Counted from the first letter of the stretch, positions 8,586-18,208 are shown. The stretch is 64,000 bases of DNA from JACPPO01 sp965262505 (GCA_965262505.1 CBDHFM010000030.1:1922001-1986000), one strand, 5' to 3'. Program-made: numbers and translations. Notes: generated by a model not told the origin, from the letters alone.

Positions 8586-11101
8586 TGCGTTCCCTCCAGT
8601 GTGTCCTGCAGGGCGGAGGTCAGCCCGCGCTGCTCCGCCTCGGTGAGTTTGGCCCCTGCCTTCGTGATATGAAACACGTCGATCGCCCGCTCTCCTTCCG
8701 TGGACATCAGGACGAGGTCCACCTCGCAGCCATGCTCGGAGATGACCCGGCTGATCCGGTACAGCAACCCGAGTGCGTTGCCGGCGACGATATCGAGGAT
8801 CGTGAATCGCCCGGACGCCGCGTTGTCGGCGCGCACCACCGGCGCGACACGCGCCATCCCCCGCCACTGCATCACGCTCTGCTCGCGCCCGCGAAGCAGC
8901 GACGCGACATCGGAACGTCCAGACACGACCTCCTGGAGAACCTGCTGCACCTGGGCGCTCGCTCCTGGATTGAGCGCCAGGAACCGCTCGTCGTCCGTGA
9001 ACTGAAAGACGTCCAGGACCAGGCCGTTTGGGTTCGTCAGCGCGTTCCCGCGCAGGATGTTCATCCCAAACGACGAGAGCACGCCGCAGATGTTGGAGAA
9101 GAGGTGCGGCTTGTCGAGCGTGACCACGGCGAGCGTCCACGCCGAGTCGGAGGATTCCAGCGACACGTGCACCTCGTCCGGGTGGATATCACGCGCCAGC
9201 CGCACGTGCCGATAGACCGCCTCGCGAGGGAAGAGTTGGAGATACCGCTGCGGCAGCCCTTCAACGAACCGCGTGATCTCCGCTTCCGGCAGGTCCTCCG
9301 GCCGCCCCGACAAGAGCTCGACGAGGCCCGCCTGGTTCCTTTCGATCAACTCGTCGCCGTACCGCTGTGTGAGATGGTTGTAGGTGTCGACATAGAGACG
9401 CCAGATCAGCTCCTCTTTCCAGGGCGTCAGCGTGTCCGGGCTGACAGCTTCGACGTCGGCAAGCGTCATGAGGCACAGCATCTTCAGGCGATCCTCCGTC
9501 CCGACAAGTCCCGCAAACTCTTTCACGATCTCCGGATCCTCCGTGTCACGCCGAAAGGCGGCCAATGACATCCGGAGGTGGTTCCCAATGAGGAAGAGGA
9601 CGGTGGCGCGGGCCTCCTCGGTCACCTGGAGCCGATCGAGCACATCGACCGCCATGTGCCCGCTCTCCGGCGCGTGCTCGTCGTCGCGCCACTTGCCCAC
9701 GTCATGGAACAGCAGCGAGAGCACCAGCAGCTCGAGCGACGGAACACCGTCGGCGACCGCCCTGAACCGCTGCCGGTACGGCTCGTCTGTGCTGGTGAGC
9801 CGCTCGAAGTTACGGATGGCCAGGAGCGTGTGCTCGTCCACCGTGTACTTGTGGTAGAAGTCGCGCACGACCCGCCACGAGATGGCCTGGAACTCTGGGA
9901 ACAGCCTCCCGAGCAGGCCGCAGTCGTGCATCTGCGACAACGCCGCGTAGAGGCGGGGACGTGGCCTCAGCAGTCGAAGCACCGCCGCGCGGTCCTGCGG
10001 CTCGGGGATGAACTCCTCCGGGCTGAAACTGCCGACGTGCTGCTCGATGCACGACAGCGCCTCCTCGGTCACCTCGGTGTCTGCGTCGATCGCGGCCTGA
10101 AACGCCCCGATCCACGACGCCGGGCTGCGCCCGGCCTCGACCGGATCCAGAAACCGGATGCCGTCGCGCGACAGGCCCAGATTCGGGCCGACCGGCACCG
10201 GCGCGGTCCGCCGCGCCCATTCCAACAAGCGGCTGACCGTGCGCGCGTGCCGGAAGTAGTCGCTCATGAGGCGCTCGACTTGCTGCCGCGGTTCCGCACC
10301 CGGATAGCCGAGCAGGTCAGCCGTGCGTTCCTGCAGCTCGTGGCTGAGAGCATTCTGATTGCGGCCGCATTCGAGGTGGAGGATCGATCGCACGCGCAAC
10401 AGGAAGTCCTCCGCCTCCTCGAGCCGATCCGGGTCTGCCGGGACGCGCCGCAATAGAAGCGGGTCGGTGAGCCTGGCAAGCGTGCGGGCGGCCATCAGAT
10501 CGCGCAGCGCGCCCGGCGATTCCTTCACGTCCGGCTCGAGCTGGTAGAGCGTGTCGTTGAACTTGACGTGCCGCTCCTCGATCAACTGCAACAGCGACCG
10601 CTGGATGTAGGCATGCGTGCTCGCCTGATGGAACACCGTCCCGAGTCGCTCGAATAGTGTGGCGGTGCCAGCCACCAGCCGGGCGTCCAGTAGCGCGAGC
10701 AGGAACTCGGGGTTGTCTATTTCGAGCTCGGCGAACTCATCGATCTCGCGAACCTGGTGGCCAACCACGATGTCGAGATCCCACAGCGGGTTGAGGAACG
10801 CGCGCAGGAATCGCTCGCCTGACCGTCCGATACGCCCGCCGAACAGGACGAGCAGATCGATGTCCGAATAGAGGCTCAGGTGCCGGCGGCCGTATCCGCC
10901 GAGTGCGATGATCGCGACCGGCCGGTCCGGAACACCAGCATCGGAAAAGAGCTCCCGCAGCAACGCGTCCACGCGGTCGGCGTGACGCTCGAGCGCAGCT
11001 CGACCTCCTGCGCCACGCTCGGTATCGGCGCGCAACTCGTCCCGAGCAGCGCCGAGCGCCGCCCTGATCGTGGAGCCGGCGCCCGGTTGCGTCATCGACA
11101 T
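8582..11101 (-). CDS. glnD: P-II uridylyltransferase/uridylyl-removing enzyme
   Basis: 839 residues, slightly shorter than enterobacterial GlnD (about 890). The nucleotidyltransferase signature ALGGYGRRHLSLYSDIDLLV lies near residue 70. A GlnE-like helical region follows, then an HD domain (LVLSLLFHDVGKWRDDEHAP), and two C-terminal ACT domains, one beginning AWTLAVVTLDKPHLFSNICG. The protein senses glutamine and adds UMP to, or removes it from, the P-II tyrosine. The start chosen is the first ATG of MSMTQPGAG. Longer readings upstream are low-complexity and lack homology-like sequence. Confidence 0.95.
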   Translation of the reverse strand: MSMTQPGAGSTIRAALGAARDELRADTERGAGGRAALERHADRVDALLRELFSDAGVPDRPVAIIALGGYGRRHLSLYSDIDLLVLFGGRIGRSGERFLRAFLNPLWDLDIVVGHQVREIDEFAELEIDNPEFLLALLDARLVAGTATLFERLGTVFHQASTHAYIQRSLLQLIEERHVKFNDTLYQLEPDVKESPGALRDLMAARTLARLTDPLLLRRVPADPDRLEEAEDFLLRVRSILHLECGRNQNALSHELQERTADLLGYPGAEPRQQVERLMSDYFRHARTVSRLLEWARRTAPVPVGPNLGLSRDGIRFLDPVEAGRSPASWIGAFQAAIDADTEVTEEALSCIEQHVGSFSPEEFIPEPQDRAAVLRLLRPRPRLYAALSQMHDCGLLGRLFPEFQAISWRVVRDFYHKYTVDEHTLLAIRNFERLTSTDEPYRQRFRAVADGVPSLELLVLSLLFHDVGKWRDDEHAPESGHMAVDVLDRLQVTEEARATVLFLIGNHLRMSLAAFRRDTEDPEIVKEFAGLVGTEDRLKMLCLMTLADVEAVSPDTLTPWKEELIWRLYVDTYNHLTQRYGDELIERNQAGLVELLSGRPEDLPEAEITRFVEGLPQRYLQLFPREAVYRHVRLARDIHPDEVHVSLESSDSAWTLAVVTLDKPHLFSNICGVLSSFGMNILRGNALTNPNGLVLDVFQFTDDERFLALNPGASAQVQQVLQEVVSGRSDVASLLRGREQSVMQWRGMARVAPVVRADNAASGRFTILDIVAGNALGLLYRISRVISEHGCEVDLVLMSTEGERAIDVFHITKAGAKLTEAEQRGLTSALQDTLEGTQ

Positions 11102-11258
11102 GGGGCAAACATCTCCGGTTGCCGCTGCAGGTGTCAAGCGTTTATCAAGGGGGCACGGGCGGTCGCGAACGAGCCGCCCGCGCGTTCTGGGGTGCGTCGG
11201 GGCCCACGGAACAGCCCCGGCCGACCACTTCGTCATGCGCCCTGAACGGGAAAACGCT
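11102..11258. terminator. porin-glnD gap with a hairpin
   Basis: A GC-rich stem, GGGCGG pairing with CCGCCC, sits at about 11157-11182 downstream of the porin gene. There is no T-run, so intrinsic termination is only a possibility. Confidence 0.25.
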
Positions 11259-11930
11259 CTAGAACGAAAACTCCTTGCTCACACCGAACACCAGGGTGAC
11301 CCCCGCCGTCGGATCCCCGTCTTCGTCTGCCAGTCCGGAGAGATCCTTGTCGTTCACGATCCCCGAGATTGTCCAGTCGAGCTCCGCAGCCGAGAAGCCG
11401 TACCCGACCTCCCCATAGTTTCCGGTGAAGTCATCTCCGAACCCCCCGACCGTGGCAAAGAATCCCTCGTGCTCCGCCGTGACCCCGGCGAACCAATAGT
11501 CCTGGGTGCCGGCACCGAAGTTTTCGTACTGCCCGATCGAGAACTCCACGCTCAGGGGTCCGTATCCCGCGCCGAAATTGGCCTCGAGATAAGTGTCGTC
11601 GAACTGACCCGTGTACAGGTAGGCGGTCCCTCCCACGCTCAGGCTCCCCTCTCCCACGTCGACTCCGACACTGCCGTAGAGGTCGACCTCGGCGCCGTCT
11701 CCGACGTCCGCGGCCCACGCACCAAGACCCACGGGGCCGAGGCCCACGTCCACACCTGCGCTCGCGGACGACGTCTTCTGCAGGATCCCGCGATAGAAGT
11801 ACTGGCTCACCCAGCCCGCATTAGCAGACACCTCGGCCTCCTGGGCGCTGGCTCCGAGGGGCACAAGCAGTACGAGCATGATCGTAGCCATACCGATTCC
11901 AACCCGACCTAACGTTCGCATCAACGACAT
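11259..11930 (-). CDS. TorF-family putative outer-membrane porin
   Basis: 223 residues starting at ATG 11930, chosen because ACGGAGG lies 6 nt upstream. A signal peptide ends at GASAQ. The mature part opens VSANAGWVSQYFYRGILQKT, the recognisable N-terminus of the TIGR02001/TorF barrel family (SNYxFRG-type motif). Alternating strand-like segments follow, and it ends VFGVSKEFSF with a terminal phenylalanine. It lies between glnD and a second ammonium transporter, and in this family such genes commonly neighbour amt/P-II genes. It may help small nitrogen compounds cross the outer membrane (inference). Confidence 0.75.
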   Translation of the reverse strand: MSLMRTLGRVGIGMATIMLVLLVPLGASAQEAEVSANAGWVSQYFYRGILQKTSSASAGVDVGLGPVGLGAWAADVGDGAEVDLYGSVGVDVGEGSLSVGGTAYLYTGQFDDTYLEANFGAGYGPLSVEFSIGQYENFGAGTQDYWFAGVTAEHEGFFATVGGFGDDFTGNYGEVGYGFSAAELDWTISGIVNDKDLSGLADEDGDPTAGVTLVFGVSKEFSF

Positions 11931-12031
11931 CCTCATCCTCCGTATCCGGCTATCAAACACCGATACTCGTGTTATTGGGATAGGCGGCGCGCTCGCACGC
12001 CGCCCACTTTCTACTCGAGCCATGAACCACG

Positions 12032-13558
12032 TCAGTTTCGTGCGGACTGGAAGTGGGGGTACGCCTGCATCGCGTGCTCCCCAAGGTCAAGACCCTCGGC
12101 CTCCTCTTCTTCGCTGACCCGGACGCCCATCGCGGCCTTGAGAATGCCGAAGACAACGAGCGAGAACAGGAAGGCCGTGCCGCCGACCGCAATCACGCCG
12201 AGGAGCTGGCCGAACACCGTGTAGCCCGAGCCGGTGACGTCGAACAGCGCGCAGGCGAGAATGCCCCAGATGCCGCAGACGCCGTGGACCGAGATGGCCC
12301 CCACGGGGTCGTCGATCTTGATCCTGTCGAAGAAGAGCACCGCGGCGAAGACCACGCCGCCCGCGACGAGGCCGATCACGATCGCGCCCATGGCGCTCAC
12401 GATGTCCGCGTTGGCCGTGATGCCGACCAGCCCGCCGAGAATACCGTTCAACCCCATGGACAGGTCGGGCTTCTTCAGGAAGATCCACGACACGACGGCG
12501 GCGCTGACGCCTCCAGCCGCCGCCGCCAGCGACGTCGTGGTGAACACCAGGCCGAGCGGCCCGGGATCGGCCGACAGCACCGATCCGCCGTTGAATCCGT
12601 ACCAGCCGAACCAGAGCAGAAACACACCGATCGTGGCAAGCGCCATGTTGTGCCCCTGAATCGGCCGGACCTCCCCGTTGACGTACTTGCCCCTGCGCGG
12701 GCCGAGCAGGATGACGCAGGCAAGCGCCGCGAACCCGCCAAAGGCATGGACGACCGCGGAACCGGCGAAGTCCTTGAAGCCGTTGCCGCCGTTGAGCGCG
12801 CCCATCCAGCCGCCGCCCCAGTGCCACGAGCCCACCCACGGATAGGCGATGCCCACCAGCAGCGTGGCGAAGATGAGGAACGGCAGCAGCTTCACCCGCT
12901 CGGCAACCGCTCCCGAGACGATCGTGGCCGCCGTGGCGGCGAACATGGCCTGGAAGATGAAGTCGCCGTAGCCGGTCATCGCCAGCCCCACTCCGCCGTA
13001 GCCGAAGGTGCCGCCGCCATCCGCGTTGAGGTCTCCGATCGGCGAACCCATGGCAAAGAAGCCGTTGAAGTCACCCGGATAGTGGCTTGTAAATCCCCAG
13101 ACCGCGTAGGTCAGCAGCCCGATGCAGATGATGAACATGTTCTTGAAGAGGATGTTCACCGTGTTCTTCGACTGCGTCAGCCCGGACTCCACCGAGGCGA
13201 ATCCCAGGTGCATGATGAAGACGAGCGCCGCGGCGATCACGGTCCACAGCATGCTGACGCTGAAAAAGTCGAACGCGTAGGCGTACTCGCCCTGCCCGGC
13301 CAGGAGTTCGTCGTAGCCGGCACGGGTCTCGTCAGGCTCTGCTTCCGGCTCCTCGACGGGCGGGGCCACCTCGGGCGCAGCGGGCGGAGCCGCCGCCTCA
13401 GGCGCGACGGGCGCGGGATCGCCCGCTTGATCCTGCGCCGCCGCGCCGGCGGGAAGACCGAGGAGGACGAACAACACCACCGCGGCCACGCTGCGCGCCA
13501 GACTCACGCACAGCAGGCCACCTGCCCGTCTGTTCCGCGCCGCACGAATCGAAACCAT
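12032..13558 (-). CDS. amt: Ammonium transporter with signal peptide and acidic Pro/Ala/Glu-rich N-terminal extension
   Basis: 508 residues. Residues 1-42 look like a signal peptide ending AGAAAQ. About 45 residues rich in Ala, Pro and Glu follow (EEPEAEPDETRAGYDELLAG), then the eleven-helix Amt core. Core motifs are FASVESGLTQSKNTVNILFK, WHWGGGWMGALNGGNGFKDF, SAVVHAFGG (first pore histidine) and ISVHGVCGIWG (second). The tail EGLDLGEHAMQAYPHF is the P-II docking region. The core is clearly distinct from the amt at 6839. The extension should lie in the periplasm, and its role is unknown. Confidence 0.92.
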   Translation of the reverse strand: MVSIRAARNRRAGGLLCVSLARSVAAVVLFVLLGLPAGAAAQDQAGDPAPVAPEAAAPPAAPEVAPPVEEPEAEPDETRAGYDELLAGQGEYAYAFDFFSVSMLWTVIAAALVFIMHLGFASVESGLTQSKNTVNILFKNMFIICIGLLTYAVWGFTSHYPGDFNGFFAMGSPIGDLNADGGGTFGYGGVGLAMTGYGDFIFQAMFAATAATIVSGAVAERVKLLPFLIFATLLVGIAYPWVGSWHWGGGWMGALNGGNGFKDFAGSAVVHAFGGFAALACVILLGPRRGKYVNGEVRPIQGHNMALATIGVFLLWFGWYGFNGGSVLSADPGPLGLVFTTTSLAAAAGGVSAAVVSWIFLKKPDLSMGLNGILGGLVGITANADIVSAMGAIVIGLVAGGVVFAAVLFFDRIKIDDPVGAISVHGVCGIWGILACALFDVTGSGYTVFGQLLGVIAVGGTAFLFSLVVFGILKAAMGVRVSEEEEAEGLDLGEHAMQAYPHFQSARN

Positions 13559-14131
13559 GAAGTCCCCTCCCCTTGACGGTGAATGTGCGGCCGCCTTCGA
13601 GGCACCGCCGCGATACCGTCCCGGTCAAACCGTGACGGCCCCTGACGGCATTTGCCAGACCCCTGCCTCCGGCCGTCAGCCACTGCTGAGCAAGATGGAC
13701 GCCAGCCGCTGAGGTGACCGTACAACGCGGATCAGGCCATTTTTAAAGGACAAATACGCGATCCAGCCCCTGTCCACGCTAGGGACACAACCAACAATAT
13801 TGTTTAACCTAATCCATAAAAAAACATTAATGTCTCACTCGGTCGAATGCACAAGGCCCATCAAGTCCAGGGGGCCGCGAGCCGGGGAGCGGCCACTTCG
13901 GGGTGCGACCAGCGGATGCGGTAGGAGCAGACATATTTGTCGTATGTATGACGACAACGTACATAACTGTATATATGAAAACGCAGCTGGAACGGCTCAG
14001 CCGTGCGCAGTACGAAGGACGGCAGGCGTGCCTTGCAGCCGCGCATCGCGGTGACTATGATCCGATCCCCGAGCGCGTTTCAGCCCGCTCTAGGGACTTG
14101 CCGGTCATCTGGTCAGGAAGGTCGCCCCTGT
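13559..14131. promoter_or_regulatory. Long divergent intergenic region between amt and the EF-G-like gene
   Basis: About 570 bp without a convincing gene. The part from 13735 to 13850 is distinctly AT-rich (TTGTTTAACCTAATCCATAA), unlike its surroundings, and is a good candidate for promoters. Short open frames here have no recognisable content. Confidence 0.45.
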
Positions 14132-16228
14132 ATGAAGGTGTATGACGCCGCAAGCATCCGCAACGTGGCGCTGGTCGGTCACAGCGGATGCGGCAAGACC
14201 CAACTGGTCTCCGCCATGCTGTTTACTGCAGGGGCGGTCACCCGCCTTGGCAAGGTCGACGACGGCTCCACGGTGACCGATTTCGACGAGGAAGCCATCG
14301 CGCGCAAGCACACCCTCGCGGCCAGCCTGGCTCACGCCGAGTGGCAGAAGACCAAGATCAACATCATCGACACCCCCGGAGTTGCCAACTTCCTGACCGA
14401 CGCGCGCTCGGCGCTGCGCGTGGTCGAAGGCGCGCTGGTTGTCGTGGATGCCGTGGCAGGCGTCGAAGTGCAGACCGAGAAGCTCTGGTCCGAGGCCGCC
14501 ACCCTCAATCTCCCGCGCGTCGTCGTCCTGAACCGTCTCGACCGCGACCGCGCGAGCCTCGAGCGGACGCTTGAGTCGTTGCGGCGCGACTGCGCCCGGG
14601 AGATCGTGCCGATCCAGCTTCCCATCGGCGAGGGGAAGGGCTGGACGGGCGTCGTGGACCTCGTCCGCATGAAAGCGCTCACGTTTGCCGCAGACGGCAG
14701 CGGGAAGATGACCGAGGCGGACGTGCCGGCGGCGCTCGCCGATCAAGCAACGCAGGCGCGCGAGCAGCTCATCGAAATGGTGGCCGAGGCGGACGAAAGC
14801 CTCATGGAGGCGTTCTTTTCGGAGGGGACGCTGACGCAGGAGCAGCTCGTCTCGGGCCTGCGGGTCGCCACCGTCGAGGGCCGTCTGTTTCCGCTGGTCT
14901 GCGCGTCGGGGCTGCGCGTCGCCGGGATCCCGCCGCTGCTCGACGCCCTCGTGAGCTACGTGCCTGCGCCGACGGAGCGCGACTTTTCCGCCGTGTCGAA
15001 GGACGGCACGGAGACGACGGTCAAGGCATCCGACTCGGCGCCGCCCATGGCGTTTGTCTGGAAGACCATTGCGGATCCGTTCGCCGGGCGCATCACGATG
15101 CTACGGACGGTCTCCGGGACACTCAAGTCGGATACTACCGTCCATAACTTCACGCGGAACTCGTCCGAGCGGCTGGGCCACCTGATGGCGTTGCAAGGGA
15201 AGACCCAGACCCACGTCTCCGAGCTGAGGGCCGGCGACCTGGGAGCCGTGGCCAAGCTGAAAGACACGCACACGAATGACATGCTGGCCGAAAAGACGGC
15301 CACGGTGACGTTCAGCGGGACCAAGTTTCCTGAGCCGGTGCTGGCCTACGCTATCGAGCCGAAGACCCGCGGTGACGAGGACAAGATCAGCACGTCGATG
15401 CAACGCCTCCGGGAGGAGGATCCCAGCATCGCCTACATGCGCGACCCGCAGACCCATGAACTTCTGCTCGCAGGGCAGGGTCAGCTGCACATCGAAGTCA
15501 CGGTGGCCAAGCTGAAGCGGCGGTTCGGCGTGGAAGTAAATTTGAAGCCGCCGCGGATTCCCTACCGCGAGACGATCACCGCTGCGACAGAGGCACACGG
15601 CCGGCACAAGAAGCAGACAGGCGGCCACGGCCAGTTCGGCGACTGCAAGATTCGCGTCGAGCCGCTGCCGCGCGGCAGCGACTTCCAGTTCGAGAACGAC
15701 ATTTTCGGAGGCTCCATTCCGAGGCAGTACGTGCCGGCCGTCGAAAAAGGCATCCAGGACGCCCGCGGACGTGGGTTCCTGGCGGGCTTCCCGATGGTGG
15801 ACTTCAAGGCGACCGTTTTTGACGGGTCCTTCCACGCGGTCGACTCGAACGAGCTTGCCTTCAAGATGGCGGGGGCGTTGGCGTTCAAGGACGCGATGAC
15901 GCGAGCCCGGCCCACGATTCTCGAGCCCGTCATGCACGTGGAAGTGTACGCCCCGAGCGACTTCGCCGGCGACCTGATGGGCGATCTCAACAGCCGGCGC
16001 GGCCGCATCGCCGGCATGGATACGCGGGGCACGACGACCGTCATCCGCGCCCAAGTGCCGATGGCCGAGATGCTGACCTACGAACAGCACCTGACATCGG
16101 CGACCGGCGGGCGGGGTTCCTATCACATGGAGTACTCGCACTACGAGGAAGTGCCCCACGTCCAGCAGGCCAAGATCATCGCCGCGGCAAGGGCCGCGCG
16201 CGGACAGGAGGTTGCCGAGGAGGCCTAA
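14132..16228 (+). CDS. Divergent elongation factor G-like translational GTPase
   Basis: 698 residues from ATG 14132. The GTP-binding motifs are G1 GHSGCGKTQL near residue 18, G3 DTPGVANF near 84 and G4 LNRLD near 138. The EF-G domains II-V follow, including LLLAGQGQLHIEVTVAKLKR and EPVMHVEVYAPSDFAGDLMG. Divergence from canonical FusA (GHSGCGKT instead of AHIDAGKT) matches the secondary EF-G-like group. No rpsL, rpsG or tuf gene is nearby, which also argues against the housekeeping copy. Its TAA stop is made of the IS630 target TA plus the first base of the inserted element, so the native C-terminus may have been altered. Confidence 0.85.
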   Translation: MKVYDAASIRNVALVGHSGCGKTQLVSAMLFTAGAVTRLGKVDDGSTVTDFDEEAIARKHTLAASLAHAEWQKTKINIIDTPGVANFLTDARSALRVVEGALVVVDAVAGVEVQTEKLWSEAATLNLPRVVVLNRLDRDRASLERTLESLRRDCAREIVPIQLPIGEGKGWTGVVDLVRMKALTFAADGSGKMTEADVPAALADQATQAREQLIEMVAEADESLMEAFFSEGTLTQEQLVSGLRVATVEGRLFPLVCASGLRVAGIPPLLDALVSYVPAPTERDFSAVSKDGTETTVKASDSAPPMAFVWKTIADPFAGRITMLRTVSGTLKSDTTVHNFTRNSSERLGHLMALQGKTQTHVSELRAGDLGAVAKLKDTHTNDMLAEKTATVTFSGTKFPEPVLAYAIEPKTRGDEDKISTSMQRLREEDPSIAYMRDPQTHELLLAGQGQLHIEVTVAKLKRRFGVEVNLKPPRIPYRETITAATEAHGRHKKQTGGHGQFGDCKIRVEPLPRGSDFQFENDIFGGSIPRQYVPAVEKGIQDARGRGFLAGFPMVDFKATVFDGSFHAVDSNELAFKMAGALAFKDAMTRARPTILEPVMHVEVYAPSDFAGDLMGDLNSRRGRIAGMDTRGTTTVIRAQVPMAEMLTYEQHLTSATGGRGSYHMEYSHYEEVPHVQQAKIIAAARAARGQEVAEEA

Positions 16229-16386
16229 AGCGCTTTTCAAATAGGCCTTGTGCTACCTGGGGCGGTCGTGGTACTTCTGCGCGCACCGATGCAGGAGGCC
16301 CGATGCGTGCCTATTCGATGGATCTGCGAGAGCGGGCGCTACTCGACAGCGATGCCGGGATGAAGGCGGCCGAGGTGGCGGCGAAG
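16228..16386 (+). mobile_element. Truncated IS630 left end
   Basis: It begins with the same AAGCGCTTTTCA repeat as the element at 194. It matches that element almost base for base through the start of the transposase (DLRERALLDSDAGMKAAEVA) and is then cut by the IS5-family element at 16387. The right part was not found elsewhere in the window. Confidence 0.9.
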
Positions 16387-17455
16387 GGTGTTGTTGCACG
16401 AATCGTGACTGGCCCGCACGATACCCACCGACGGGATCCTCACCTGCCGATGCGATATGACACTGGTCGGCCGAGGGCGGTCATCCGATTGAGGATCTCA
16501 CAGCCGAGGACGACCTCACTCCCCTGCCCAGCTGGGCTCCGGGCGCGAAGGCCATCGCCGATGATGGACTTGTAGCGGAAGAACGTGTTCTCCACCCGGC
16601 CCTGACGATGGTACCCTGACGCCTTCTTCCACTGGCGCCGGCCGAGCTGCTTCACCAACGTGATCGTCCGATCCCGCGCGGGCGACCGCGGGCCGTGCCC
16701 AGAGACGTTCGCCGTCCTGGCCGGTGGGATGACGACTGTCGCCCCACGCGCCCCCGCGGTTTCGTAGACGGCGACCGTGTCATAGGCGGCGTCAGCAGTG
16801 ACGCGCACGAGAGAGCCCTCGACCGCAGTGAGCAGATCGAGGGCGGTGGTCGCATCATCACCCGTCTCCTCGGTCAACGTGTGGACACGGATCACGCCTG
16901 ACTGATCGACGCCAAGGTGGAGCTTCCGCCAGCCACGCCTGCCGCGGCCACCGTGTTTCGCGGCAGCCCACTCACCCTCCCCGACGATGGACAGACCTGT
17001 GCTGTCAAGCACCAGATGGAGGCCCTCGTCGGTCGGGACCGGTCGCAGACGGCGCCGCAGATGCTGACTGCGCCGGGAGAGCGTCGTATAGTCGGGGGCG
17101 GAGAGGTCGAGGCGCATCATCCCGAACAGGGCGTGCAAGAACCCTTCGGCCTGACGCAGCGGGAGATGGTAGAGGAGTCGCAGGGTCAGGGCGGCCTCGA
17201 TGGCGAGATCCGAGTAGCGCCGCTGCCCACCCCGCCGGCCGCTCCGGCGGGGCGTCCAGGCAGCGATCGCCTCCGAGGACAACCACACCGTCACATCGCC
17301 GCGTCGAACAAGGGCCTGATTGTAGGCCGGCCAGTTCGCAACGCGGTACTTCGCCTTATACGTGGGATGGACCTTCGACTTCATCCCTGTAGTGTGGCTC
17401 CTGCGGAGTGTCACGAGAAGTGCGCCCCCCCGCAGGGTCTTCATGCAACAACGCC
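16387..17455 (-). mobile_element. IS5-family (IS903-like) element, copy A
   Basis: The ends GGTGTTGTTGCACGAATC (16387) and the complement of GGCGTTGTTGCATGAAGAC (ending 17455) resemble the IS903 terminus GGCTTTGTTGAATAAATC. The body carries one transposase gene. The flanks do not show a 9-bp duplication: IS630 sequence lies on the left and an integrase fragment on the right. The surroundings were therefore rearranged after insertion. Confidence 0.88.
16440..17384 (-). CDS. IS5-family transposase (copy A)
   Basis: 314 residues from the ATG of MKSKVHP, the length shared with the other two full copies. The N-terminal KYRVANWPAYNQALVRRGDV and VWLSSEAIAAW are typical of IS903-type proteins. The catalytic residues fall in LVLDSTGLSIVGEGEW, VRVTADAAYDTVAVYE and the YHRQGRVENTFFRYKSIIGD segment (DDE with the YREK-like signature). 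The frame is intact. It is near-identical to the copies at 23908 and 26526. Confidence 0.93.
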   Translation of the reverse strand: MKSKVHPTYKAKYRVANWPAYNQALVRRGDVTVWLSSEAIAAWTPRRSGRRGGQRRYSDLAIEAALTLRLLYHLPLRQAEGFLHALFGMMRLDLSAPDYTTLSRRSQHLRRRLRPVPTDEGLHLVLDSTGLSIVGEGEWAAAKHGGRGRRGWRKLHLGVDQSGVIRVHTLTEETGDDATTALDLLTAVEGSLVRVTADAAYDTVAVYETAGARGATVVIPPARTANVSGHGPRSPARDRTITLVKQLGRRQWKKASGYHRQGRVENTFFRYKSIIGDGLRARSPAGQGSEVVLGCEILNRMTALGRPVSYRIGR

Positions 17456-17632
17456 GGGGAATAGTGGTGTGCAATATACCAGTAAGCAGTTTATAAACAA
17501 TAATTTGCATGCATTTTGATGGAGACGGTGGAAGACCAGCGGGCTGTCGGGGTCGCGGCGTGCCTGCCGTCGCGCGAGGGCCTCGGCAATGGGGTGTGAG
17601 ATCGGGAGGATCCGCCCCACCAACGTCTTCGG
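17456..17632 (-). pseudogene. Tyrosine recombinase (integrase) fragment
   Basis: The minus strand reads KTLVGRILPISHPIAEALAR followed by RQARRDPDSPLVFHR, matching the strand region between the catalytic Arg and His boxes of phage-type integrases. It is cut on the upper side by an IS5 fragment at 17633, and runs into about 45 AT-rich bases toward copy A. A related fragment, sharing KTLVGRILPISHPIA, lies on the other strand at 31376. Confidence 0.65.
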
Positions 17633-17958
17633 GCGACCGTCTCTGGCCACGGCCCGCAGTCGCCCGCGCGGGATCGGACGATCACGTTGGTGAAGACGCT
17701 CGGCCGGCGCCGCTGGAAGAAGGCGTCAGGGTACCATCGTCAGGGCTGGGTGGAGAATGCGTTCTTCCGATACAAATCCATCATCGGCGATGGCCTTCGC
17801 GCCCGGAGCCCAGCCGGGCAGGGGAGTGAGGTGGTCCTCGGCTGCGAAATCCTCAATCGGATGACCGCCCTCGGCCGACCAGTGTCGTATCGCATCGGCA
17901 GGTGAGAATCCTGTCGGTTGGCATCGTGCGGGCCAGTGAGGATTCGTGCAACAACGCC
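17633..17958 (+). mobile_element. IS5-family element fragment, transposase 3' end
   Basis: The plus strand encodes the last 80-odd transposase residues (VKTLGRRRWKKASGYHRQGW, through ILNRMTALGRPVSYRIGR), then the terminal sequence GATTCGTGCAACAACGCC ending at 17958. The 5' two thirds are missing. It is oriented opposite to copy A. Confidence 0.85.
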
Positions 17959-18024
17959 GCGACGGGCAGCCGAGGCGATCGGTGGGACACGATCGACCGG
18001 GTCCGCGCGGATCGGCGGATCAGG

Positions 18025-18208
18025 GGCGTTGTTGCATGAAGATCCGTTGCGGGTGGGGCGGCTTTGTCCGCACTTTTCTGGAAATAACTGACGCCCCTAT
18101 ATGTCAAGACACTCGTTTAGCGGCCCGAGGTAGAAGTCCTCGGTGTTCAAGTGGATGGTCCTGTCGGTTGGCATCGTGCGGGCCAGTTACGATTCGTGCA
18201 ACAACGCC
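18025..18208. mobile_element. Miniature derivative of the IS5-family element, 184 bp
   Basis: It starts GGCGTTGTTGCATGAAGATC, the transposase-5' side end of the full element. It finishes GATTCGTGCAACAACGCC, the transposase-3' side end, with only about 100 bp of mostly unrelated DNA between. It therefore has both ends but no gene, and could be moved in trans by the full copies. It abuts another transposase fragment at 18209. Confidence 0.7.

Noticed and set aside
12053..13576. Long open frame of 507 codons antisense to the amt gene
   Set aside because: Low-complexity Arg/Gly/Asp/His-rich translation typical of the antisense strand of a high-GC gene. The minus strand is an unmistakable ammonium transporter.
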